NCBI RefSeq assembly: GCF_020687165.1
Contig: NZ_JAJEQC010000007.1
DNA: 64,000 nucleotides
Direction: 5' to 3' (one strand)
Origin: Hominenteromicrobium mulieris
Lineage (GTDB): Bacteria > Bacillota > Clostridia > Oscillospirales > Acutalibacteraceae
Below the pieces are notes generated by a model, which saw only the letters and a list, made by a program, of their open reading frames with translations, was not told where the DNA came from and did not search any database. The position numbers were made by a program, and so were the translations under genes. Below are positions 53,052-60,851 of this stretch, piece after piece (position 1 is the stretch's first letter; each line of letters begins with the position of its first letter).

Positions 53052-53080
53052 TTGACTTTTTCTCTCAAAACCGATAAAAT
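53052..53080 (+). promoter_or_regulatory. Rightward promoter upstream of tRNA-Ser
   Basis: TTGACT (53052-53057), 17 nt, TAAAAT (53075-53080). It lies about 230 nt upstream of the tRNA; the intervening 53081-53318 contains no gene I can support. Confidence 0.6.
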
Positions 53081-53318
53081 AGTATGCGCAAAGCGTGTTT
53101 TTCCATGCTTTAGCCGAATATGGAAACGTATCGAAGCGGTCATAGCGGGACTGACTCGAAATTTCGGCAGAAGCTGGGAATTTCGTCCCCCTGATTCTCC
53201 TTGATATTCCTCAACACAGAAAATCTCAAAATCGAATATTTTTTGCCGTCTCTCCTGTTTTCTCTCCAACGAATTTTTGAGCAAATTTCTGGAAAGAAAA
53301 CCGGACGAAAATAGATAC

Positions 53319-53406
53319 GGAGAGTTGTCCGAGTGGTCGAAGGTGCAGCACTCGAAATGCTGTAGACCGAAAGGTCTCTAGGGTTCGAATCCCTAACTCT
53401 CCGCCA
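53319..53406 (+). tRNA. tRNA-Ser (anticodon CGA)
   Basis: The acceptor stem GGAGAGT pairs with ACTCTCC, followed by a G discriminator and encoded CCA. The anticodon loop is CTCGAAA within the stem GCAGCA / TGCTGT, giving CGA (serine, UCG codons). A long variable arm (GACCGAAAGGTC) and the T-loop GGTTCGAATCC confirm a type II tRNA-Ser of 88 nt including CCA. It lies next to an integrase remnant and conjugative-element genes, consistent with use as an integration site. Confidence 0.97.
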
Positions 53407-53407
53407 C

Positions 53408-53443
53408 AAAAAGCCTGTAAACAAGCCCGTTTACAGGCTTTTT
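53408..53443 (+). terminator. Terminator after tRNA-Ser
   Basis: AAAAGCCTGTAAAC / GTTTACAGGCTTTT starts 2 nt after the CCA end and is followed by TAATTTTT. Confidence 0.92.
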
Positions 53444-53497
53444 AATTTTTGCCTAAAGGGCAAAGCCCGCACGATTTTCGGTTTTCAAGGGAGAAAA

Positions 53498-53722
53498 TCA
53501 GCTGTTCTCCCCGGCACTGATCGAACTCCAGCGGCTGCTGAAGTCGCCGCCCTCCGGCAGAGCAAGCCCTGTCTCCATCGCCTGCGCCGAAGTGATCTTG
53601 GACTTGTAATCCAAGTGGGCGTAGATGTTCGCCGTGGTGGTAAAGTCGCTGTGCCCCAACCACTCCTGAATGTGTTTGAGGGGGACGCCGTTGGCCAGCA
53701 GCAAGCTGGCACAGCTGTGCCC
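53498..53722 (-). pseudogene. Tyrosine recombinase (integrase), C-terminal remnant
   Basis: The open frame encodes about 74 residues matching the end of a Tn916/phage-type integrase: the His of the HSCAS box, LLANGVPLKHIQEWLGHSD, and the nucleophile Tyr region NIYAHLDY. The frame ends at a TAA exactly where the catalytic Arg of the RHS box should be, so the N-terminal catalytic and arm-binding domains are gone. It points away from the conjugation genes towards the tRNA. It is a relic of an element integrated at tRNA-Ser, perhaps cut by a later insertion or deletion at 53723. Confidence 0.8.
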
Positions 53723-53728
53723 TTACGG

Positions 53729-53864
53729 TATAATTACGACAAACCGGAAAAGCCCCGTATATCAAGGGTTTTCGGTTATCTGGCAAGGTTTTTCATCCTT
53801 TTCCAAACCGAAAAATCGAGCCGCGAAGTAGTTATATCGTAGGGGGTGTTATAGTAACGACAAA
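53729..53864. repeat. Pair of short direct repeats at the left edge of the element
   Basis: TATAATTACGACAAA (53729-53743) and TATAGTAACGACAAA (53850-53864) match at 13 of 15 bases, 106 nt apart. They lie exactly where the integrase remnant breaks off, and may be recombinase sites or a scar. No gene is seen in 53723-53908. Confidence 0.4.
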
Positions 53865-53908
53865 AATAAAATACCGTTTGGGCAGGCTGTCAGCCCGTCC
53901 AAGAAATC

Positions 53909-53947
53909 AGGACATTTCCTCTGAAAAGAAGAAATGTCCTTTTTTTG
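53909..53947 (+). terminator. Hairpin terminator upstream of parB-like gene
   Basis: AGGACATTTC / GAAATGTCCT followed by seven Ts, 34 nt before the ParB-like start. It may insulate the conjugation genes from outside transcription. Confidence 0.8.
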
Positions 53948-53980
53948 TACCCAAAATCAGATGCCGACAGGAGGAACACA

Positions 53981-54895
53981 ATGCCTGAAAAAACAGTGCA
54001 GAAGGAACCGGACAAAAAGCCCGTGCCATCCAAAAAGCCGAAACCGCAGCAGGAAGTAGTCGTTCAGATTCCGCTCTCCGAACTGCATCCGTTCCCGGAT
54101 CATCCCTTTCAGGTGCGGGAGGATGCGTCCATGCAGGAAACCGCCGAAAGCGTCAAGGAGTACGGCGTCCTCGTCCCCGCGCTGGCGCGGCCACGGGAGG
54201 ACGGCGGCTATGAGCTGATCGCAGGCCACCGCCGTAAACACGCCTGTGAGCTGGCGGGACTGACCACAATGCCCGTCATTGTCCGCAACATCGACCGGGA
54301 CGCTGCCACCATCATCATGGTGGACAGCAATCTCCAGCGAGAAAACATTCTTCCCTCCGAACGCGCCAAAGCCTACAAGATGAAGATGGAGGCCATCAAG
54401 CGGCAGGGCGCACGGACGGATCTGACTTCGCCGAAAATTTCGGCGAAGTTCCGCAGCGATGATGAAGTTGGGCAGGAAGCCGGTGTGAGCGGTGACACCA
54501 TTCGCAACTACATTGCCCTGACGCAGTTAGTCCCGGAGCTTCAGCAGATGGTGGATGAGAAGAAAATCGCCCTCAGTCCTGCCTACCAGATTGCGGCGCT
54601 GACGCCCAAGGAGCAGGGCTTGCTTCTGGAAACCATCGACAGCGAACAGGCCACCCCCTCGCTCTCTCAGGCGCAGCGGATGAAAAAGCTCAGTCAGAGC
54701 GGCGAGCTGAACGAGGACACCATGCTTTCGATTATGATGGAACAGAAGAAACCGGAGAAAAACGACATCACGCTCTCCGGTGAAAAGCTCCGCAAATACT
54801 TCCCGCGTTCCTATACCCCGTTCCAGATTGAGAACACCATCTTCAAATTACTGGACGCATGGCAGAAAAAGCGCCAGCGCGATCAGAGCCGATGA
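53981..54895 (+). CDS. ParB/Noc-like partition protein of the conjugative element
   Basis: A 304-residue ParB-domain protein. The N-terminus is Lys/Pro-rich. The ParB nuclease-like domain (about 30-130) has IPLSELHPFPDHPF, YELIAGHRRKHACELAG and DSNLQRENILPSERA. A helix-turn-helix follows (VGQEAGVSGDTIRNYIAL). The C-terminal part is variable. It probably aids segregation or maintenance of the element. The start follows CAGGAGGA. It is the first gene of the plus-strand element module. Confidence 0.9.
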   Translation: MPEKTVQKEPDKKPVPSKKPKPQQEVVVQIPLSELHPFPDHPFQVREDASMQETAESVKEYGVLVPALARPREDGGYELIAGHRRKHACELAGLTTMPVIVRNIDRDAATIIMVDSNLQRENILPSERAKAYKMKMEAIKRQGARTDLTSPKISAKFRSDDEVGQEAGVSGDTIRNYIALTQLVPELQQMVDEKKIALSPAYQIAALTPKEQGLLLETIDSEQATPSLSQAQRMKKLSQSGELNEDTMLSIMMEQKKPEKNDITLSGEKLRKYFPRSYTPFQIENTIFKLLDAWQKKRQRDQSR

Positions 54896-54946
54896 GCGGA
54901 CAAGCAGTTTGTTTGTCCGCTATTTTCATGCCAAAAGGAGGCACCC

Positions 54947-55561
54947 ATGTATATCAACACATTCAAATATACCCCCAAGGATGTGAGCTGCCAGCTCTGT
55001 ACTGAGTATGTGAAAAAGCTGGGCTGTACCGCCCTGCGCTGCCCGTGGCTGGCCGAGCGCATCGAGGCCGGTGTGGTCGGCTACCGCGAGGCAGTCTTAG
55101 AGACATTTCCCCATGAACGCCGCCTGTTCCAGCGCCTGAACCTGCTGATCAAGCATTATCCCGGAAGCCTTTGGAGCAATGAGCAGCATGAGCGCCGAAT
55201 GCAGTATCAATGCGCCGTGCAGGGCTACCGCCGCCGCAGGGATACCAACGCCTATTATGCGGCCATGTACCTGCTGACCTCTAATGACGACATTTACCGC
55301 CGCACGGCAAACTGCTTCTGCAAGGACGGGATTGAGTTCGGCTATGCGGTGTTGAAAAACACCTCGCCGCACAACTACGCACTGTTCATGGCAGCGCGCG
55401 ACCTCTGCGACAAGACGGAGGCCGTCACGATGGCGGACTTGGCGGAACCGGAGGTCATTGACCCGGAGGCGCTGCGCCTGATCGTCAACGCCACTCTGAT
55501 CGCCCGCTATGGGCTTGCCGCCTTTCAGATCAGAGCGCGAGGTGCCGAATATGAACGCTGA
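54947..55561 (+). CDS. Conserved protein of conjugative elements, unknown function
   Basis: A 204-residue protein I cannot name. The N-terminus has a possible metal site, CQLCTEYVKKLGCTALRC; the rest is predicted helical and rich in Arg and Tyr (HERRMQYQCAVQGYRRRR). AAAGGAGG precedes the ATG. The stop region contains the ATG of the next gene (11-nt overlap), so the two are translationally coupled. Its place between parB and the transfer genes suggests a maintenance or regulation role. Confidence 0.7.
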   Translation: MYINTFKYTPKDVSCQLCTEYVKKLGCTALRCPWLAERIEAGVVGYREAVLETFPHERRLFQRLNLLIKHYPGSLWSNEQHERRMQYQCAVQGYRRRRDTNAYYAAMYLLTSNDDIYRRTANCFCKDGIEFGYAVLKNTSPHNYALFMAARDLCDKTEAVTMADLAEPEVIDPEALRLIVNATLIARYGLAAFQIRARGAEYER

Positions 55562-55814
55562 TGATTTTGTCGGCGGTCACAGCATCCTTGCGCTGGAGCG
55601 CTTTATGGACGAAACCCGCCACATGATTATTTTTGATGTCCTGTCATGGAAATCTCCTGTGGGTGAAAAGGGCGAACGGCTGAGGTTGTTCCTCTCCGAC
55701 GTGGGATATGCCAAGGCGCAGGCATCCGAGAGGCGCGGAGAAATCAAAATCCGCAAACACGCCGCCGTCATTGAGGGGCATATCCTTCCTGACCGGAAAA
55801 AGCGGCGTCACTAA
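55551..55814 (+). CDS. Small conserved element protein (DUF5720-like)
   Basis: An 87-residue protein with a mixed alpha/beta outline (MIIFDVLSWKSPVGEKGERLRLFLSD) and a basic C-terminus. It resembles small DUF5720-type proteins of clostridial conjugative elements, though the match is from memory of the family. The ATG lies inside the end of the upstream gene. Function unknown. Confidence 0.65.
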   Translation: MNADDFVGGHSILALERFMDETRHMIIFDVLSWKSPVGEKGERLRLFLSDVGYAKAQASERRGEIKIRKHAAVIEGHILPDRKKRRH

Positions 55815-55833
55815 AATGATTGGAGGAATTACC

Positions 55834-56337
55834 ATGAGCAGAGTAACAGAGCTGGAAAAAGCGCTGACCACGCTGTTCCGCAAGGGTACGGAGGTCGGCT
55901 ACACGGAAACGGAGATCGACGAGTTTCTGGAAAACATCGACTATCACGCCCTGTTGCAAGCCGTTTGGAACAAGGCTGAAACGGTCTATGCCTACCGCGC
56001 AGACGGCAAAAATGCGCTGAGTCTGGACTATCGCAGCACGGAGTTGTTCAAGCAGCGAGCGACGCTTCTCTATGAGGACGTGGGCGACAGTTATATCGGC
56101 GCGGTGTTTGCTGCCCGCTCGATGGAACTGTGGCTGCTGGAGGATATGGGCTTTGCCGTCGTTGCCAAATTCAGCGTGAACGCCGGAGAAGGTGAATACG
56201 TCACCGAGTACCGCGTCTACAAGGGCAGCGACTGGGCGGACAGCGAGATTTCTCTGGATTTGGAGGACTTGGTGGCCGAGCTTGCCGCCCTCTGCGATCC
56301 CTATTACGAACACGAGCAACCCATCTATGAGCTGTGA
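55834..56337 (+). CDS. Conserved element protein, unknown function
   Basis: A 167-residue acidic protein. The N-terminal half is helical (VTELEKALTTLFRKG); the middle has alternating strands (DVGDSYIGAVFAARSMELWLLED). No catalytic motif is visible. The ATG is set by TGGAGGAATTACC, and an open frame upstream is only run-on. It lies 19 nt after the previous gene and 34 nt before the PP-loop gene. Confidence 0.68.
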   Translation: MSRVTELEKALTTLFRKGTEVGYTETEIDEFLENIDYHALLQAVWNKAETVYAYRADGKNALSLDYRSTELFKQRATLLYEDVGDSYIGAVFAARSMELWLLEDMGFAVVAKFSVNAGEGEYVTEYRVYKGSDWADSEISLDLEDLVAELAALCDPYYEHEQPIYEL

Positions 56338-56371
56338 TGTGGGAAAGGAGTGCAAACGGAGCGGCTTCCCC

Positions 56372-57154
56372 ATGCGGGAAACCATTCAGAACACAAACGG
56401 CAAGCAGTTTCACGCCGTCAGCCTGTCCGGTGGCAAGGACAGTTCCGCCATGCTGCTTTTGATGATCGAACGAGGTATGCCCATCGACATGGTGCTGTCG
56501 GCAGACACCGGCATGGAGTTTCCCGAAATGTATGCGCACCTTGCCAAACTGGACGAGCATCTTTTCCGGGAGCGCGGCATCCATATCACCACGCTGCGGC
56601 ATCCCAAGGGCTTTGAATACCTGATGTTCGATGAACCCAAGCAGAAGCCCCGCAGTCTGGAAAACCGTGCAAAGCTGGGCATCCCGCCCTACGGCAACGG
56701 CTGGCCGGGAATCCGCGTCCGCTGGTGTACCGGGCAGCTCAAAACGCACCTCATCACCAAGGAAGTCAACCGGCTCAAAGGCGAGCTGGGCGCGATCCAC
56801 TATGTCGGTATCGCCGCCGATGAAGCGTGGCGCTGCAAGGATGAGCGGTATCCCCTCGTGGAATGGGGCATCACGGAGGCGCAGGCGCTCCAAGCCTGTT
56901 ACGACCGTGGCTTTGACTTCGGCGGGCTATATGAGATTTACCACCGTGCGTCCTGCTGGTGCTGCCCGTTCCAGCGTATCGATGAGCTGCGGAAGCTGCG
57001 AAAGCATCACCCGGAGCTGTGGGAAAAGCTGCTGGAGCTGGATCGCCGTGCGCTGGCGCAGTTCGGCACCGGCCCGCTGGGACAGTTCAAGCAGAACTGG
57101 AGCGTAAAGCGGCTGGATACGCGGTTTGCCGAGGAGGACGGCCAAACAGGTTGA
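56372..57154 (+). CDS. PAPS-reductase-family PP-loop ATPase
   Basis: A 260-residue protein of the phosphoadenosine phosphosulfate reductase/N-type ATP pyrophosphatase family. The PP-loop is SLSGGKDSSAML (about 17-28). VLSADTGMEFPEM, WCTGQLKTHLI, and a Cys-rich ASCWCCPFQ segment near residue 203 are typical of mobile-element members related to DndC-type proteins. No dnd partners lie nearby in the window. The activity may be adenylation or thiolation of nucleic acid, which is inference. ATG 56372 is 10 nt from CGGAG; an in-frame ATG at 56327 lacks a site. Confidence 0.82.
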   Translation: MRETIQNTNGKQFHAVSLSGGKDSSAMLLLMIERGMPIDMVLSADTGMEFPEMYAHLAKLDEHLFRERGIHITTLRHPKGFEYLMFDEPKQKPRSLENRAKLGIPPYGNGWPGIRVRWCTGQLKTHLITKEVNRLKGELGAIHYVGIAADEAWRCKDERYPLVEWGITEAQALQACYDRGFDFGGLYEIYHRASCWCCPFQRIDELRKLRKHHPELWEKLLELDRRALAQFGTGPLGQFKQNWSVKRLDTRFAEEDGQTG

Positions 57155-57181
57155 CTGCCCTGCGGAAAGGATTGAAGCAAT

Positions 57182-58018
57182 ATGGCTGTATTTCGCGTTG
57201 AACGGACGCGGGATTACACGGTGATGTGCAACCATCACCTGAAAGACAGCAATCTTTCCCTGAAAGCCAAGGGGCTGCTCTCCATGATGCTCTCCCTCCC
57301 CGACGAGTGGAATTACACCACGCGGGGGCTGGCTGCGATCTGCAAGGAGGGCGTGGACGCCATCGGGAAAACGCTCAAGGAGCTGGAGCTGGCGGGCTAC
57401 ATCATCCGCCGTCAGCTTCGCGGCAAGGACGGGCGCATTTCCGACACGGAGTACACCATCTTTGAGAAGCCCCGAAAGCCCTCTCCACCGGATACGACTT
57501 TACCAGATACGGAAAACCCGTATCTGGATAACCCGGATACGGAGGCACCGGATACGGATAATCCCGCGCAATTAAATACTAAGAAATCTAATACTCAAAA
57601 ATCAAATACTGATCTATCAAGCACTCATTCATTCTTTCTGCCTGCGGCGGACGGAATGACGGACGGATTTGAGAAAAAAGCGGAGATCAGAGAGCAAATC
57701 GAATATGACATTCTCTGTCAGCAGTATGACCGGATGCAGCTTGATGAGCTGGTGGAGATTATGCTGGAGGTTGCTATGAACCGCAGCCCCACAGTCAAGA
57801 TCGGGCGGGATGCGGAGTATCCCACCGGCTTCGTGCAACAGCGCTTTGAAAAGATCACCTCCATGCACATCGAAAAGGTCATGGACGGTATCCGCGAGAA
57901 CACCACCCGCGTCTGGAACACGAAAGCCTATCTCATGGCGGCGCTGTTCAATTCCGTTTCCACCATTGACAACCACTACGCCATGCTGGTCAATCACGAT
58001 TTTCACGGCGGTCCCTAA
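57182..58018 (+). CDS. Replication-initiator-like helix-turn-helix protein (DUF6017-type)
   Basis: A 278-residue protein. The N-terminal winged-helix domain (about 1-95: MCNHHLKDSNLSLKAKGLLSMMLSLPDEWNYT) resembles replication initiator or DnaD-type proteins of mobile elements. A hydrophilic linker follows with PDTxxP repeats (about 100-150). The C-terminal domain (about 160-275) is DUF6017-like and ends in NTKAYLMAALFNSVSTIDN. It probably supports replication of the excised element. AAAGGATTGAAGCAAT precedes the start. Confidence 0.75.
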   Translation: MAVFRVERTRDYTVMCNHHLKDSNLSLKAKGLLSMMLSLPDEWNYTTRGLAAICKEGVDAIGKTLKELELAGYIIRRQLRGKDGRISDTEYTIFEKPRKPSPPDTTLPDTENPYLDNPDTEAPDTDNPAQLNTKKSNTQKSNTDLSSTHSFFLPAADGMTDGFEKKAEIREQIEYDILCQQYDRMQLDELVEIMLEVAMNRSPTVKIGRDAEYPTGFVQQRFEKITSMHIEKVMDGIRENTTRVWNTKAYLMAALFNSVSTIDNHYAMLVNHDFHGGP

Positions 58019-58066
58019 AGGCCGCTTTTTTTCATGCCCGATTCCGGGAGAAAGGATTTGATACCG

Positions 58067-58414
58067 ATGAAACGTCCCCTTGCCTACATCACCGCTCCGT
58101 GGAGCGAAAATGAGTTTGAGAACACCGAAAACGCCGCCAAGTATTGCAGGGCGGTCTATGATGCGGGCTTTTCGCCCGTCTGCCCCGCGCTGTTTCTGCC
58201 GCTGTTCCTGCGCGATGAGATTCCGCAGGAGCATAAGGACGGCATCGACATGGCACGGGAATATCTGCGCCGCGCTCGTGTGCTGGTGGTTTGCGGCAGC
58301 ACCGTGGATGAAAGCGTGAAAAACGACATCGCCGTGGCCGAGCGCCTGCGGATCACCGCCACCACGCTGGACGGCATCCTGACCGTCAAGGGACAGGGGC
58401 GCAGAAATGAATAA
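58067..58414 (+). CDS. DUF4406/SLOG-like nucleotide-binding protein
   Basis: A 115-residue protein with the Rossmann-like layout of nucleoside 2-deoxyribosyltransferase relatives: LAYITAPWSENEFENTENAAKYCRAV, then PALFLPLFLRDEIPQEH, DMAREYLRRARVLVVCGS and a C-terminal VDESVKNDIAVAERL. Such proteins occur in phages and mobile elements; function unknown. AAAGGA is 10 nt upstream of the ATG. Confidence 0.72.
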   Translation: MKRPLAYITAPWSENEFENTENAAKYCRAVYDAGFSPVCPALFLPLFLRDEIPQEHKDGIDMAREYLRRARVLVVCGSTVDESVKNDIAVAERLRITATTLDGILTVKGQGRRNE

Positions 58415-58496
58415 GCATCTTCTGCACCGGCTGGTGGTTCCGCCTTAGTGTCCCGGCGTTCTCCCTGCAAATCGAAGGAAAGGAGCGTGATAAGTC

Positions 58497-58973
58497 ATGC
58501 AGGAAGAAGTTGAACAGAGAATCGTATCCCTGATGATCTCCTGCGGAAAGCTGGGTGAACAGGAATTTCGCAAGGCCGTTGCCAAGCTGCTGGAGCAGCT
58601 AAAAAACGACCATCAGAAATATCAGCACGGCAAGGCCAACCCCCACGGGAAAATGACCGTCAAGCAGCTTGCCGCCAAGGATAAGGGATTGCAGAGCATT
58701 GAAGTCACCGATCAGAATATCGGCTCATTCAACCGGATCGCCCGGAAGTATGGCATTGACTTCGCTCCATTCAAGGTCAAGGGCGAAAAGCGGTACATGG
58801 TGTTCTTCAAAGCACCGGACGCCGACGCTATGACCGCCGCGTTCAAGGAATATACCGCCAAGCAGGTCAGAAAGGCGGAGCGCCCTTCGGTGCTGGAAAA
58901 GCTGCAACACTTCAAGTCGCTCATTCAGGCGGCTGTGGTGGACAGGACAAAGCGGAAGGAGCTGGAACGATGA
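58497..58973 (+). CDS. DUF3801/PcfB-family conjugation protein
   Basis: A 158-residue protein of the DUF3801 family, which includes PcfB of enterococcal plasmids. PcfB is an accessory factor for the coupling protein. Family blocks are KMTVKQLAAKDKGLQSIEV, IGSFNRIARKYGIDFAPFKV and YMVFFKAPDADAMTAAFKEY. It precedes the VirD4-like gene with a 4-nt overlap (ATGA), fitting a role at the relaxosome-coupling interface. AAAGGAGCG precedes the ATG. Confidence 0.88.
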   Translation: MQEEVEQRIVSLMISCGKLGEQEFRKAVAKLLEQLKNDHQKYQHGKANPHGKMTVKQLAAKDKGLQSIEVTDQNIGSFNRIARKYGIDFAPFKVKGEKRYMVFFKAPDADAMTAAFKEYTAKQVRKAERPSVLEKLQHFKSLIQAAVVDRTKRKELER

Positions 58974-60757
58974 AGCAAATAAACGTCAAAAAGCTCATTC
59001 TTCCCAACATTCCGTATGTGTTCATCGCGTTGCTGGCCACCAAGGTCAGCGAGGCGGTGCGGCTGGCTCCCGGTTCGGACGCTTCCACGAAGCTGCTGAA
59101 CATTATGACCGGCCTGAACACGGCGTTCCACTCCCTTGTCCCCAGCTTTCACCCCATTGACCTGTGCGTGGGCGTTGCCGCCGCCATTGCCATTCGGCTG
59201 GCGGTCTATATCAAGGGCAAAAACGCAAAGAAATTTCGCAAAAATCTGGAGTACGGCAGCGCCCGTTGGGGAACCGCCGAGGACATCAAGCCCTACGTCA
59301 ATCCCGCATTTGAGAACAACATCATTCTCACGCAGACGGAGCGGCTGACGATGAATAGCCGCCCCAAAGACCCGAAAACGGCGCGGAATAAAAATGTCCT
59401 GATCGTCGGCGGCAGCGGTTCGGGCAAGACCCGCTTTTGGTTGAAGCCCAATCTGCTGCAATGCACCTCAAAAACCTATCCCACCAGCTTTGTCGTCACC
59501 GATCCCAAAGGGGACATCGTGGTTTCCTGCGGCCATGCGCTGCAAAAGAACGGGTATCAGATCATGATTCTCAATTCCCTGAACTTCAAGAAGTCCATGC
59601 ACTACAACCCGTTCGCCTACATCCACTCGGAAAAGGACATTTTGAAGCTGGTCACGACGCTGATCGCCAACACCAAGGGCGAGGGCAAAGCCGGTGACGA
59701 TTTCTGGGTGAAAGCGGAAACGCTGCTCTACACCGCCCTCATTGGGTACATCCACTATGAAGCGCCGGTGGAGGAACAGAACTTCTCCACGCTCATTGAA
59801 TTTATCAATGCGATGGAGGTGCGTGAGGACGATGAGGACTTCAAAAATCCGGTGGACTTGATGTTCGACGAGCTGAAAAAGCGCAAGCCAGACCACTTCG
59901 CCGTCCGCCAATATGCCAAATTCAAGCTAAGTGCCGGCAAGACCGCGAAAAGCATACTTATTTCCTGCGGCGCACGGCTTGCACCCTTTGACATTCAGGA
60001 GCTTCGGGAACTGACGGCCTATGACGAGCTGCAACTGGACACGCTGGGCGACCGGAAAACCGCCCTGTTCATCATCATGTCTGATACGGACGATACCTTT
60101 AACTTTCTCATTTCCATGTGCTATACCCAGCTATTCAACCTGTTGTGTGAAAAGGCCGACGATGTGTACGGCGGACGCTTGCCGGTTCATGTCCGCTGCC
60201 TGATCGACGAGGCCGCGAATATCGGGCAGATACCGAGGCTTGAGAAGCTGGTAGCGACAATCCGTTCCAGAGAAATCTCCTGCTGCCTTGTCTTACAGGC
60301 ACAGAGCCAGCTCAAAGCCCTGTATAAAGACAGCGCGGATACGATCATCGGCAACATGGACTGTTCCATCTTTTTGGGTGGAAAGGAACCCGGTACGCTG
60401 AAAGAGCTGGCGGCGGCGCTGGGCAAGGAAACCATCGACAGCTATAACACCGGCGAGAGCCGTGGCCGCGAGGTTTCCCATTCGCTGAACTATCAGAAAT
60501 TGGGCAAGGAGCTGATGAGCGTGGATGAGCTTGCCGTGCTGGATGGCGGCAAGTGCATCTTGCAGCTTCGCGGCGTCCGCCCGTTTCTGTCCAATAAATA
60601 TGATCTCACCAAGCACCCCCTCTACCGCTGTACAGCGGATTATGACAAGAAATACGCCTTTGACATAGAGCGTTTTCTGTCCCATCGCCTCAAGCTCAAG
60701 CCGGATGATGCAGTTGAGGTGTATCAGGCAGACCTTTCCGGTGAACCTGTCGCCTGA
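58970..60757 (+). CDS. VirD4/TraG-family type IV coupling protein
   Basis: A 595-residue membrane ATPase that brings DNA to the conjugation channel. Two N-terminal TM segments (about 12-30, 60-80) are followed by the cytoplasmic ATPase: Walker A IVGGSGSGKTRFW (about 145-157), VVTDPKGDIV, Walker B CLIDEAANIG, and the TraG/TraD blocks LVLQAQSQL and MDCSIFLGGKEP. Length and motifs match PcfC/TcpA-independent coupling proteins of clostridial conjugative elements. Overlap with the DUF3801 gene indicates coupled translation. Confidence 0.95.
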   Translation: MKQINVKKLILPNIPYVFIALLATKVSEAVRLAPGSDASTKLLNIMTGLNTAFHSLVPSFHPIDLCVGVAAAIAIRLAVYIKGKNAKKFRKNLEYGSARWGTAEDIKPYVNPAFENNIILTQTERLTMNSRPKDPKTARNKNVLIVGGSGSGKTRFWLKPNLLQCTSKTYPTSFVVTDPKGDIVVSCGHALQKNGYQIMILNSLNFKKSMHYNPFAYIHSEKDILKLVTTLIANTKGEGKAGDDFWVKAETLLYTALIGYIHYEAPVEEQNFSTLIEFINAMEVREDDEDFKNPVDLMFDELKKRKPDHFAVRQYAKFKLSAGKTAKSILISCGARLAPFDIQELRELTAYDELQLDTLGDRKTALFIIMSDTDDTFNFLISMCYTQLFNLLCEKADDVYGGRLPVHVRCLIDEAANIGQIPRLEKLVATIRSREISCCLVLQAQSQLKALYKDSADTIIGNMDCSIFLGGKEPGTLKELAAALGKETIDSYNTGESRGREVSHSLNYQKLGKELMSVDELAVLDGGKCILQLRGVRPFLSNKYDLTKHPLYRCTADYDKKYAFDIERFLSHRLKLKPDDAVEVYQADLSGEPVA

Positions 60758-60851
60758 CGGCGGCAGCCTGCTTTGACAACGACTCGATGAAACTTCGTGG
60801 AAGAAATGTACCCTCCAAAATCTAAAAACATATTTTTCGGAGGTACTATTT

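Noticed and set aside
53140..53424. Minus-strand open frame translating to a WRRVRDSNPRDLS-type peptide
   Set aside because: It is the antisense translation of tRNA-Ser, a well-known false protein; no ribosome site or homologous domain is present.
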